Source: Sva-07 sp942492715
GTDB lineage: Bacteria; Actinomycetota; Acidimicrobiia; Acidimicrobiales; Ilumatobacteraceae
Direction: 5' to 3'
DNA length: 64,000 bases
NCBI GenBank assembly: GCA_942492715.1
Contig: CALOFW010000018.1
Span: forward strand, 372,001 to 436,000
Below the pieces are notes generated by a model that saw nothing but the letters and a program-made list of their open reading frames with translations, was not told the DNA's origin and searched no databases. Of the stretch, positions 16,614 to 23,120 are shown piece by piece (position 1 is the stretch's first letter; each line of letters opens with the position of its first letter). The position numbers and the translations under genes are program-made.

Positions 16614-16732
16614 TTTCACACCGGTCGGTGATGGCCTATGGTGCGCATGTGGAGACGCGTCCACCGGAAACGGTGGGCAGCGCCGACAGGGCTGGTGCCA
16701 TCGGGGGGTTGGCACCGGCCCTTGTCGCGTCC
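16614..16732 (+). ncRNA. Candidate structured RNA with its own promoter
   Basis: A well-spaced promoter, TTCACA (16614-16619), 17 bases, TATGGT (16637-16642), precedes a segment that can fold into a branched structure. A closing helix can form between 16651-16659 and 16726-16732 with a two-base bulge. Inside are a hairpin CCACCG-GAAA-CGGTGG (16661-16676) with a GNRA tetraloop and a long stem (16684-16699 with 16711-16727; one bulged A, one G-U pair) with an 11-base G-rich loop. It matches no riboswitch class I can recall and lies upstream of the separate -10 box of the SAM hydrolase gene. No T-tract ends it. A leaderless peptide from ATG 16647 is possible but looks unlike a protein. Confidence 0.4.
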
Positions 16733-16774
16733 GGGGTCGGATTCGTGTTCCGCGTACCCCTCGGTGAACAGGGA

Positions 16775-16780
16775 TAGGTT
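16775..16780 (+). promoter_or_regulatory. -10 box of the SAM hydrolase gene
   Basis: TAGGTT ends 8 bases before ATG 16789. Confidence 0.5.
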
Positions 16781-16788
16781 CGACGATC

Positions 16789-17673
16789 ATGGGTCGCCCC
16801 TACGACACGGTCTCGTTCCTGTCCGACTTCGGCACCGTCGACGAGTTCGTCGGCGTGGTGCACTCGGTGTTGCGTGATCTCGCACCGCACGCCCGCGTCG
16901 TCGACCTCACCCATGGGGTGCCGCCCTTCGACGTCCGCGCCGGCTCGCTCGCGCTGGCCCGTTCGATCGGTTACGTCGCCTCCGGCGTCGTGCTCGCCGT
17001 CGTCGATCCGGGCGTCGGATCCGCTCGCCGTGGCATCGCGGTCGAGGTTGCGGGTGGCGAGGGCGTGCTGGTGGGTCCCGACAACGGTCTGCTCGCGCCG
17101 GCGGTGGCACTGGCCGGTGGCGCCGAACGCGCCGTCGAGCTCACCAACCCCGACCACCGCCTTCCTGCGCCGGGCGCCACGTTCGCCGGCCGTGACATCT
17201 TCGCTCCGGCGGTCGCGCACCTCTGCAACGGTGGTGAACTCACCGATCTCGGTGCCCTGGTCGACGCCGATCTGCTCGTACCCGGCGTGGTTGCGCTGCC
17301 CCAGTCCGACGACACCAAGGTGATCGCCCAGGTGCTGTGGGTCGACCGATACGGCAACGCGCAGCTCAATGTCGGCCCCGACGACCTTCCGGCCACCTTC
17401 ACCGAGCGCGTCGAAGTGCGGTGTGCGAGCCCCACCGACCCGACCGGTGGGGTGGTGCGGAGCGCCGTCCGTGCCTCGAGTTTCGCCGAACTGGCCGGCG
17501 GTTCGGTCGGGCTCGTGCTCGATTCGTCCGGCCTGCTCGCGCTCGCGATGGACCAACGTTCGGCCGCCGATGAACTCGGCCTGGTCGCCGGCGATCAGGT
17601 CACCCTCGTGCCGTCCGACGCGGGTGCGGACCAGCCGGTCGCTCAGCCGGTCTCACTGCGACCCTCGCCGTGA
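16789..17673 (+). CDS. S-adenosyl-L-methionine hydrolase (adenosine-forming; DUF62)
   Basis: The 294-residue product has all family landmarks: FLSDFGTVDEFVGVVH at the N-terminus, VDPGVGS, GPDNGLLAP, TFAGRDIFAPAVAHL and DRYGNAQLN. The family includes fluorinase and chlorinase relatives, but the plain bacterial members hydrolyse SAM to adenosine and methionine. A 23-residue insertion typical of the halogenases is not evident. It could limit SAM or act in methionine salvage; there is no regulator nearby to narrow this. Confidence 0.85.
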   Translation: MGRPYDTVSFLSDFGTVDEFVGVVHSVLRDLAPHARVVDLTHGVPPFDVRAGSLALARSIGYVASGVVLAVVDPGVGSARRGIAVEVAGGEGVLVGPDNGLLAPAVALAGGAERAVELTNPDHRLPAPGATFAGRDIFAPAVAHLCNGGELTDLGALVDADLLVPGVVALPQSDDTKVIAQVLWVDRYGNAQLNVGPDDLPATFTERVEVRCASPTDPTGGVVRSAVRASSFAELAGGSVGLVLDSSGLLALAMDQRSAADELGLVAGDQVTLVPSDAGADQPVAQPVSLRPSP

Positions 17674-17680
17674 CGGCCGG

Positions 17681-17686
17681 TAGCCT
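17681..17686 (+). promoter_or_regulatory. -10 box of the 27-residue peptide gene
   Basis: TAGCCT ends 6 bases before ATG 17693, the same arrangement as at proC and other genes of the window. Confidence 0.45.
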
Positions 17687-17692
17687 GCGGTC

Positions 17693-17776
17693 ATGCGCCC
17701 CGCCACCACGCTGACACTCGGTCTGCTGCTGGCCGCCATCCTGATCGCCGCCACGATTTCCCTCGTCAGGCTCTGA
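17693..17776 (+). CDS. Short hydrophobic membrane peptide (27 residues)
   Basis: ATG at 17693 opens a 28-codon frame encoding a peptide that is almost one membrane helix: a short polar N-terminus MRPATT, then a Leu/Ala/Ile-rich stretch and a final Val-Arg-Leu. Support comes from the -10 box 6 bases upstream and from the position 20 bases after the SAM hydrolase stop. Single-helix micropeptides of this type are often regulators or small subunits of membrane complexes. No function can be given, and translation is unproven. Confidence 0.4.
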   Translation: MRPATTLTLGLLLAAILIAATISLVRL

Positions 17777-17803
17777 GGGCGGGCGGTGCGCCGCCGCGAG
17801 GGG

Positions 17804-17809
17804 TACGCT
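17804..17809 (+). promoter_or_regulatory. -10 box of the acyl-CoA synthetase gene
   Basis: TACGCT is followed by a leader of about 45 bases, an AGGGGG ribosome-binding site (17851-17856) and GTG 17861, so this gene, unlike many neighbours, is not leaderless. Confidence 0.4.
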
Positions 17810-17860
17810 TGGAGTCGGCAGTGGGGCGCGACGACAGCGCCCGTCTCAGCAGGGGGCCAC

Positions 17861-19378
17861 GTGAATCTTGCGCACATCATCGATGACCACGCCAGCGACT
17901 CGGTCGCCCTGATCTGTCGCGGTCGAGCCACGAGCTACGGGGAACTGCGCGACCAGGTCGATCGCTTTCGCGGCGGCCTGCGCTCGCTCGGTGTCGAGGC
18001 CGGTGACCGCGTTGCGTTGCTGCTGTCGAACTCGCCGCAGTTCGTCGTCGGTTACCTCGCCACCGTCGGCCTCGGTGCCGTCATCGTGCCGTTGAACCCC
18101 ACCAGCCCGGGCCCCGAACTCGAGACCGAGCTCGGCGTGGTCGGTGCGAAGGTCGTCATCGTCGACAAGGTCAGCTCGGTCAACTGGTCGCACGTCGACC
18201 CGGCGTTGCTGCCCACCGTGCAGACCGTGGTCCACACCGAAGCAGCCCCCGACGGCGCAGTCGTGTTCGACGACCTGGTCGCGTCGTCCGAACCGCTCGC
18301 GGCGGTCGACGTCGATCCGGCGCATCTCGCTGCGCTGATGTTCACCAGTGGCACCGCCGGCGCTCCACGAGCGGCGATGCTCACCCACGGCAACCTCTGG
18401 GCCAACCTCGACCAGAGCCTGTCGGCCGACGGCCACATCGATGCCGACGACGTGATCTACGGCGTGCTCCCGCTCTTCCACATCTTCGGGCTCAACGTCG
18501 TCGTCGGGCTCGGGTTGCGTGTCGGGGCGACGATCGTGCTGGTGCAGCGATTCGATCCGTCCACGGCCGTCCAGTCGATCCAGGACCGTCGGATCACCGT
18601 CATCCCGGGTGCGCCGGCACTCTGGGCGACCTTCGCGCACTTCGACGAACTGCCGGCAGACACCTTCGCAACGGTGCGCCTGGCGTTGTCGGGAGCCTCG
18701 CGGCTCTCGATCTCGGTCGCCGAGACGATGCGCGACCGGTTCGGCGTGGAGATCCGCGAGGGGTACGGGCTGACCGAAGCCTCCCCCATCGTCACCACGT
18801 CGACCGGTGCGCCGGTGCGATTCGGTTCGGTGGGGCGCGCGCTGCAGGGTGTCGAGATTCGCCTGGTGGGCGCAGATGGCGACGCACTGGTCGGCGACGT
18901 CGGCGAGATCTGGGTGCGCGGCGACAACATCTTCGCGGGCTACTACGAGGACCCGGAGGCGACGGCCGCGGTGCTGACCGACGACGGTTGGCTGCGAACC
19001 GGCGACATGGCAACCACCGACGACGACGGCTACCTGTACCTCGTCGATCGCTCGAAGGACCTCATCATCGTCTCGGGATTCAACGTGTATCCGGCCGAGG
19101 TCGAAGAGATGCTCACGATGCATCCCGATGTGATCGAAGCGGCGGTCGTGGGTGTTGCCCATCCGCACACCGGCGAGGCCGTCAAGGCCTACGTGGTCAC
19201 CCGTGAGGGAGCCGACGTCGACGAGGATGCACTGATCGAGCACTCGCTCGATCACCTCGCCCGCTACAAGTGCCCCACCAAGATCATCTTCGTCGACGCC
19301 TTGCCGCGCAACGCCTCCGGCAAGCTCGTGCGCCGCAGCCTCGACGACGCGCTGCGTGTCGGCGTCTCCCTGATCTGA
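17861..19378 (+). CDS. Acyl-CoA synthetase (AMP-forming, FadD-like)
   Basis: The 505-residue product is an ANL-superfamily adenylating enzyme: ATP-binding loop TSGTAGAPR (162-170), the GYGLTEASP adenine-binding motif, YLVDRSKDLIIVSGFNVYPA (hinge and CoA domain) and the catalytic lysine in NASGKLVRR near the C-terminus. In the P-loop the usual Lys-Gly is Arg-Ala, a conservative but noticeable change. It activates a carboxylic acid, most likely a fatty acid, to its CoA ester. GTG 17861 is chosen because AGGGGG lies 5 bases upstream; the frame is open from 17786. Confidence 0.82.
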   Translation: MNLAHIIDDHASDSVALICRGRATSYGELRDQVDRFRGGLRSLGVEAGDRVALLLSNSPQFVVGYLATVGLGAVIVPLNPTSPGPELETELGVVGAKVVIVDKVSSVNWSHVDPALLPTVQTVVHTEAAPDGAVVFDDLVASSEPLAAVDVDPAHLAALMFTSGTAGAPRAAMLTHGNLWANLDQSLSADGHIDADDVIYGVLPLFHIFGLNVVVGLGLRVGATIVLVQRFDPSTAVQSIQDRRITVIPGAPALWATFAHFDELPADTFATVRLALSGASRLSISVAETMRDRFGVEIREGYGLTEASPIVTTSTGAPVRFGSVGRALQGVEIRLVGADGDALVGDVGEIWVRGDNIFAGYYEDPEATAAVLTDDGWLRTGDMATTDDDGYLYLVDRSKDLIIVSGFNVYPAEVEEMLTMHPDVIEAAVVGVAHPHTGEAVKAYVVTREGADVDEDALIEHSLDHLARYKCPTKIIFVDALPRNASGKLVRRSLDDALRVGVSLI

Positions 19379-19448
19379 CCGGCCAGCGGCGTCGCTGGTG
19401 CCGCCGATCGGGTGACCGACGTCTCGTCCAGTTCCTCGGAGGCCAGCT

Positions 19449-19478
19449 TTGTGAAAGTGTGCACGAGCGCTCTAACGT
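19449..19478 (+). promoter_or_regulatory. Rex operator and promoter of rex-hemACD
   Basis: TTGTGAAAGTGTGCACGA (19449-19466) matches the Rex operator pattern TTGTGAANNNNTTCACAA except at two positions of the right half. The left half doubles as a -35-like TTGTGA, 18 bases before TAACGT (19473-19478), which lies 9 bases before the rex ATG. Bound Rex would cover the promoter, as known for the autoregulated rex-hemACD operon of Streptomyces. Confidence 0.7.
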
Positions 19479-19487
19479 GATGACCCC

Positions 19488-20192
19488 ATGGGTGGCCAAC
19501 GCACACGACGACGCATTCCCGAGGCCACCGTGGCTCGCTTGCCCGTCTATCTGCGCATCCTCTCGGAGCGCTTCGACGAGGGGATCATCAGCATGTCCTC
19601 CGACGAACTCGCCGAGTTCGCTGGGCTCAACGCCGCGAAGGTCCGCAAGGATCTCAGCTATCTCGGCAGCTACGGCACCCGCGGCGTCGGCTACGACGTC
19701 GAGTTCCTCGTCTACCAGATCCGCCGTGAGCTGGGCCTCACCCACGACTGGCCCGTCGTCATCGTCGGCGCCGGCAACCTCGGCCAGGCGCTCGCCGGCT
19801 ACAACGGGTTCGGCGACCGCGGGTTCCCCGTCGGCGGCATCGTCGATGTCGACCCGAGCAAGGTCGGCTCGCTCGTGGGCGGTGTCCGCGTCCGCCACCT
19901 CGACGAGCTGGTCCAGGTCGTGCAGTCGCGGGGGATCTCGATCGGCGTGATCGCCACCCCCGGCCCCGCCGCCCAGCATGCTGCCGACGCGCTCGTCGGT
20001 GCCGGCGTCACCAGCTTGCTCAACTTCGCTCCGACCTTGATCAGCGTGCCTCCGGGGATCAGCGTCCGCAAGGTCGACCTGGCCGTCGAGTTGCAGATCC
20101 TGAGCTACTACGAGCAGCGGCGCGCCTCGGCGCCGCCCGCCACCGGGCTGCGTGCCGTGCCCGGCGAGCGTCAACGCGGCGCGAGCGCCTAG
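19488..20192 (+). CDS. rex: Redox-sensing transcriptional repressor Rex
   Basis: The 234-residue product has the N-terminal winged-helix domain (PEATVARLPVYLRIL, SSDELAEFAGLNAAKVRKDL), the hinge SYGTRGVGYDVEFL and a Rossmann domain with GAGNLG (94-99) that senses the NADH/NAD+ ratio. The C-terminal swapped helix is present (VELQILSYYE). Rex represses respiratory and redox genes when NADH is low. A Rex-type operator lies in its own promoter and hemA follows directly, as in Streptomyces rex-hemACD. The last 25 residues are a non-conserved tail. Confidence 0.93.
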   Translation: MGGQRTRRRIPEATVARLPVYLRILSERFDEGIISMSSDELAEFAGLNAAKVRKDLSYLGSYGTRGVGYDVEFLVYQIRRELGLTHDWPVVIVGAGNLGQALAGYNGFGDRGFPVGGIVDVDPSKVGSLVGGVRVRHLDELVQVVQSRGISIGVIATPGPAAQHAADALVGAGVTSLLNFAPTLISVPPGISVRKVDLAVELQILSYYEQRRASAPPATGLRAVPGERQRGASA

Positions 20193-20195
20193 GGT
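20190..20195 (+). promoter_or_regulatory. Internal -10 box of hemA overlapping the rex stop codon
   Basis: TAGGGT contains the rex stop codon TAG (20190-20192) and ends 9 bases before the hemA ATG. It would allow Rex-independent, leaderless hemA transcription. Confidence 0.45.
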
Positions 20196-20204
20196 TGCCT
20201 CCGC

Positions 20205-21464
20205 ATGTCGATTCTGGTCGTCGGGGTCAACCACCGCAGTGGTGCGCTGCCCTTGCTCGAGCGCGTCACGATCGCGCCCGAGCAGGTCGGCAAGGCCGTG
20301 GCCGGTCTCGCCCAGCGTGACAACGTGCGTGAGGCCGTCGTCCTCTCCACCTGCAATCGCACCGAGGTGTACGTGGTCGCCGAGCTGTTCCACGGCGCCT
20401 ACGGCGACGTTCGCGACCTGCTGTGCGAACTGGGTGACCTGAGCATCGAGGAACTGACGCCGCACCTGTACAGCCAGCACGACAGCTCCGCCGTGACACA
20501 CCTGTTCGAGGTGGCGGCCGGACTCGATTCGGCCGTGCTCGGCGAGAGTGAGATCCTGGGGCAGGTGCGGTCCGCCTGGGAGACGGCTCAACGCGAGGGT
20601 GCCGCCCGCTCGACGCTCAACCAGCTGTTCCGCTCGGCGGTCGCCACGGGCAAGCGGGCGCGAAGCGAAACCGGTATCGCCCGCGGCACCGCATCGATCA
20701 GCCACGCCGCCGTCGAGATGATCACCGACATGCTCGGCGAGCTCGCCGGCAAGCGGGTGCTGGTGATCGGTGCCGGCTCGATGGGTGAGGGCGTGGCAGT
20801 GGCCCTGCATCGCGCCGGCGGCGCCGACATCCTCGTCGCCAACCGCACGCCGGACCGGGGCGCATCGCTCGCCGAGCGTGTCAACGGTGTCTCGGTCGGA
20901 TTCGATCGCCTGAGCGAAGCGATCGCCGCATCCGATGTCATCGTCGCCGGCACCGGCGCCGAGCACGCGGTGGTCGACGCGGAGCTCGTCGGCACCGCCC
21001 GTGGCTCGTCCACCCGACCGCTCCACATCGTCGACATCGGCGTACCCCGCAACGTCGACGTCGACGTCGCCGGTCTGCCGGCGGTCACCTTGTCGAACCT
21101 CGACGACCTGCGCGACTGGGCCGACCGAGGGCTCTCCCATCGAGCCGCCGAGGCCGAGCGTGTCCGTACGATCGTCGGCGAAGAGGTCGAGAACTACCTC
21201 GTCGAGTCCACCGCGCGTCAGGCAGCTCCGCTCGTCGCGTCGATGCGCGAGGCGGCCGACCGGGTGCGAGCCGGCGAGATCCAGCGGTACTCCTCCCGCC
21301 TCGGCGACCTGACCGATGGCCAACGTGAGTCCGTCGAGGCGCTCACCCGGGCGATCGTGGCGAAGCTCCTCCACGAGCCGTCGGTCCGTCTGAAGGCGCA
21401 GGCCGGAACGCCGCAGGGCGAACGCAATGCCGCGGCCGTGCGCGACCTCTTCGACCTCGGGTGA
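20205..21464 (+). CDS. hemA: Glutamyl-tRNA reductase
   Basis: The 419-residue product shows the catalytic domain with Cys50 in LSTCNRTEVY, the GESEILGQVR signature, the NADPH-binding loop GAGSMGEG and the C-terminal dimerisation helices. It reduces glutamyl-tRNA(Glu) to glutamate-1-semialdehyde, the first committed step of C5 tetrapyrrole synthesis. The stop overlaps the GTG of hemC. HemL, the next enzyme, is encoded about 6.5 kb downstream. Confidence 0.95.
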   Translation: MSILVVGVNHRSGALPLLERVTIAPEQVGKAVAGLAQRDNVREAVVLSTCNRTEVYVVAELFHGAYGDVRDLLCELGDLSIEELTPHLYSQHDSSAVTHLFEVAAGLDSAVLGESEILGQVRSAWETAQREGAARSTLNQLFRSAVATGKRARSETGIARGTASISHAAVEMITDMLGELAGKRVLVIGAGSMGEGVAVALHRAGGADILVANRTPDRGASLAERVNGVSVGFDRLSEAIAASDVIVAGTGAEHAVVDAELVGTARGSSTRPLHIVDIGVPRNVDVDVAGLPAVTLSNLDDLRDWADRGLSHRAAEAERVRTIVGEEVENYLVESTARQAAPLVASMREAADRVRAGEIQRYSSRLGDLTDGQRESVEALTRAIVAKLLHEPSVRLKAQAGTPQGERNAAAVRDLFDLG

Positions 21465-22330
21465 GCCCGGTGCGTCTCGCCACCCGTGGCTCGCGCCAGG
21501 CGCTGGCGCAGTCGGCCGCGGTCGCCGACCTGATCACCGCCACCACCGGACGTGCGGTGGAGCTGGTCGCCGTCGAGACGACGGGTGACCTTCGCACCGA
21601 TGTGCCCTTGCACACGATCGGCGGTCAGGGCGTGTTCGTCAAGGAGGTGCAGCTCGCGGTGCTCGACGGACGTGCCGACCTCGCTGCACACTCGGCGAAG
21701 GATCTCCCGTCGGCGCCCACCGACGGACTGACGATCGCGGCGTTCTGCGAGCGACGCGACCCGGCGGATGCGCTCGTCGGTCGACGGCTGGACGAACTGG
21801 CGCTCGGCGCCACGGTGGCGACGGGATCGGTGCGTCGCCGCGCGCAGCTCCAGCGTGTTCGTCCCGACCTCCACTTCACCGAGCTGCGCGGCAACATCGA
21901 CACCCGGCTCTCGAAGATCCCCGACGGCGGCGCGATCGTGATGGCGGTGGCGGCGCTCGACATCCTGCAGATCACCGAGCGGATCGCCGAACGGCTCGAC
22001 GTCGACTCGTTCGTGCCCGCGGTCGGACAGGGATGCGTCGCGGTCGAGTGTCGCAGCGATGACGAGGAGACTCGCAGTGTCCTGTCCGCCGTCGATCACG
22101 CCGCCACCCGTCGCGATGTGGAGATCGAGCGAGCGTTCCTCGCCCAGCTCGGGTCGGGCTGTTCGCTGCCGGTCGGCGGGCACGTACGCGACGGCGTCCT
22201 GACCGTGTTCCTCGCCGACACGGCCATCGGTCAGTCGATCGTGGCGACCGTCGCACTCCATGGCGACGATGGCGACCTCGACCGCGCCCGCCGAGCCGCC
22301 CTCGGCGCGCAGGAGGCGCTCGGTCGATGA
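21461..22330 (+). CDS. hemC: Hydroxymethylbilane synthase (porphobilinogen deaminase)
   Basis: The 289-residue product has RLATRGSRQALAQS at the N-terminus, the AAHSAKDLPS and VGQGCVAVECR regions and the dipyrromethane-cofactor cysteine Cys234 in LGSGCSLPVGG. It polymerises four porphobilinogen units to hydroxymethylbilane. GTG start overlapping hemA; stop overlapping the hemD ATG. The chain is slightly shorter than Escherichia coli HemC. Confidence 0.94.
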   Translation: MSPVRLATRGSRQALAQSAAVADLITATTGRAVELVAVETTGDLRTDVPLHTIGGQGVFVKEVQLAVLDGRADLAAHSAKDLPSAPTDGLTIAAFCERRDPADALVGRRLDELALGATVATGSVRRRAQLQRVRPDLHFTELRGNIDTRLSKIPDGGAIVMAVAALDILQITERIAERLDVDSFVPAVGQGCVAVECRSDDEETRSVLSAVDHAATRRDVEIERAFLAQLGSGCSLPVGGHVRDGVLTVFLADTAIGQSIVATVALHGDDGDLDRARRAALGAQEALGR

Positions 22331-23112
22331 AGCCGCTCGCCGGGTGTCGTGTCCTCGTCACTCGTGAGCGACCCGGCGAACTCGCGGCGCTGCTCGAGGC
22401 GCGAGGGGCCACGGTGGTGCACGTGCCGCTGATCGAGGTGCTCGAACCCGACGACGGTGGTGCTGCGCTGCACCGGGAACTCGAGCGGCTCGACGACGTC
22501 GACTGGCTCGTCGTCACCTCAGCCCCCGGCGCCGAACGTGTCGCCGCCGCAGCGGCGGCTTCACCCGCCGTGCGCCTCGCCGTGGTCGGGACCGCCACGG
22601 CCCGCGTGCTGGAGGCGGCCAGCGGACGGGCCGTCGATCTCGTCCCGTCGGTCCAGCGGGCCGCATCACTCGCCGACGAACTCGTGCAGCGTGGCGGCCC
22701 TGCTCCGCAACGGATCCTGGTGGCACAGGCCGACCGCGCCGACTCCGAGCTGGTCGATCGCCTGAGTGCGGCCGGCCATCGGGTGACGTCGGTCGTCGCC
22801 TACCGCACCCGGCTGGTGGCGCCGAACCCCGCGGTGATCGACGGAGCGGATGCACTGCTGTTCGCGAGCGGTTCGGCCGCCCAGGCCTGGTTCGACACGC
22901 TGGGAGCGTCGTCGCCACCGATCGTGATCGCCATCGGACCCACCACGGCGGCGGTCGCCGAGAAATTGGGGCTCAAGATCTCGGGCACTGCGACCGATCA
23001 TTCACTCGATGGACTCGTGACCGAACTCGAACGGATTCTTACCCGACAGGGCGCGAGGGACGCCGAGGGTGCCGGCATGCAAGAATCAGCGCAGATCGAT
23101 ACAGCGAAGTGA
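22327..23112 (+). CDS. hemD: Uroporphyrinogen-III synthase
   Basis: The 261-residue product has the loosely conserved HemD two-domain pattern: GCRVLVTRERPGELAALLEARGA and HVPLIEV at the start, DWLVVTSAPGAERV, the ADRADSELVDRLSAAGHRV linker region, then DALLFASGSAAQAWFD and VIAIGPTTAAVAEKLG. It cyclises hydroxymethylbilane with inversion of ring D. The last 20 residues are extra. It belongs to the rex-hemACD transcription unit. Confidence 0.9.
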   Translation: MKPLAGCRVLVTRERPGELAALLEARGATVVHVPLIEVLEPDDGGAALHRELERLDDVDWLVVTSAPGAERVAAAAAASPAVRLAVVGTATARVLEAASGRAVDLVPSVQRAASLADELVQRGGPAPQRILVAQADRADSELVDRLSAAGHRVTSVVAYRTRLVAPNPAVIDGADALLFASGSAAQAWFDTLGASSPPIVIAIGPTTAAVAEKLGLKISGTATDHSLDGLVTELERILTRQGARDAEGAGMQESAQIDTAK

Positions 23113-23120
23113 GGAGCCAG

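Noticed and set aside
16643..16788. Known SAM riboswitch upstream of the SAM hydrolase gene
   Set aside because: None of the SAM-I, II, IV or SAH consensus segments is visible, and the gene has its own -10 box downstream of the structured segment.
19284..21374. A 696-codon frame opposite rex and hemA
   Set aside because: Antisense to two well-conserved genes, with composition typical of reverse reading of GC-rich codons.
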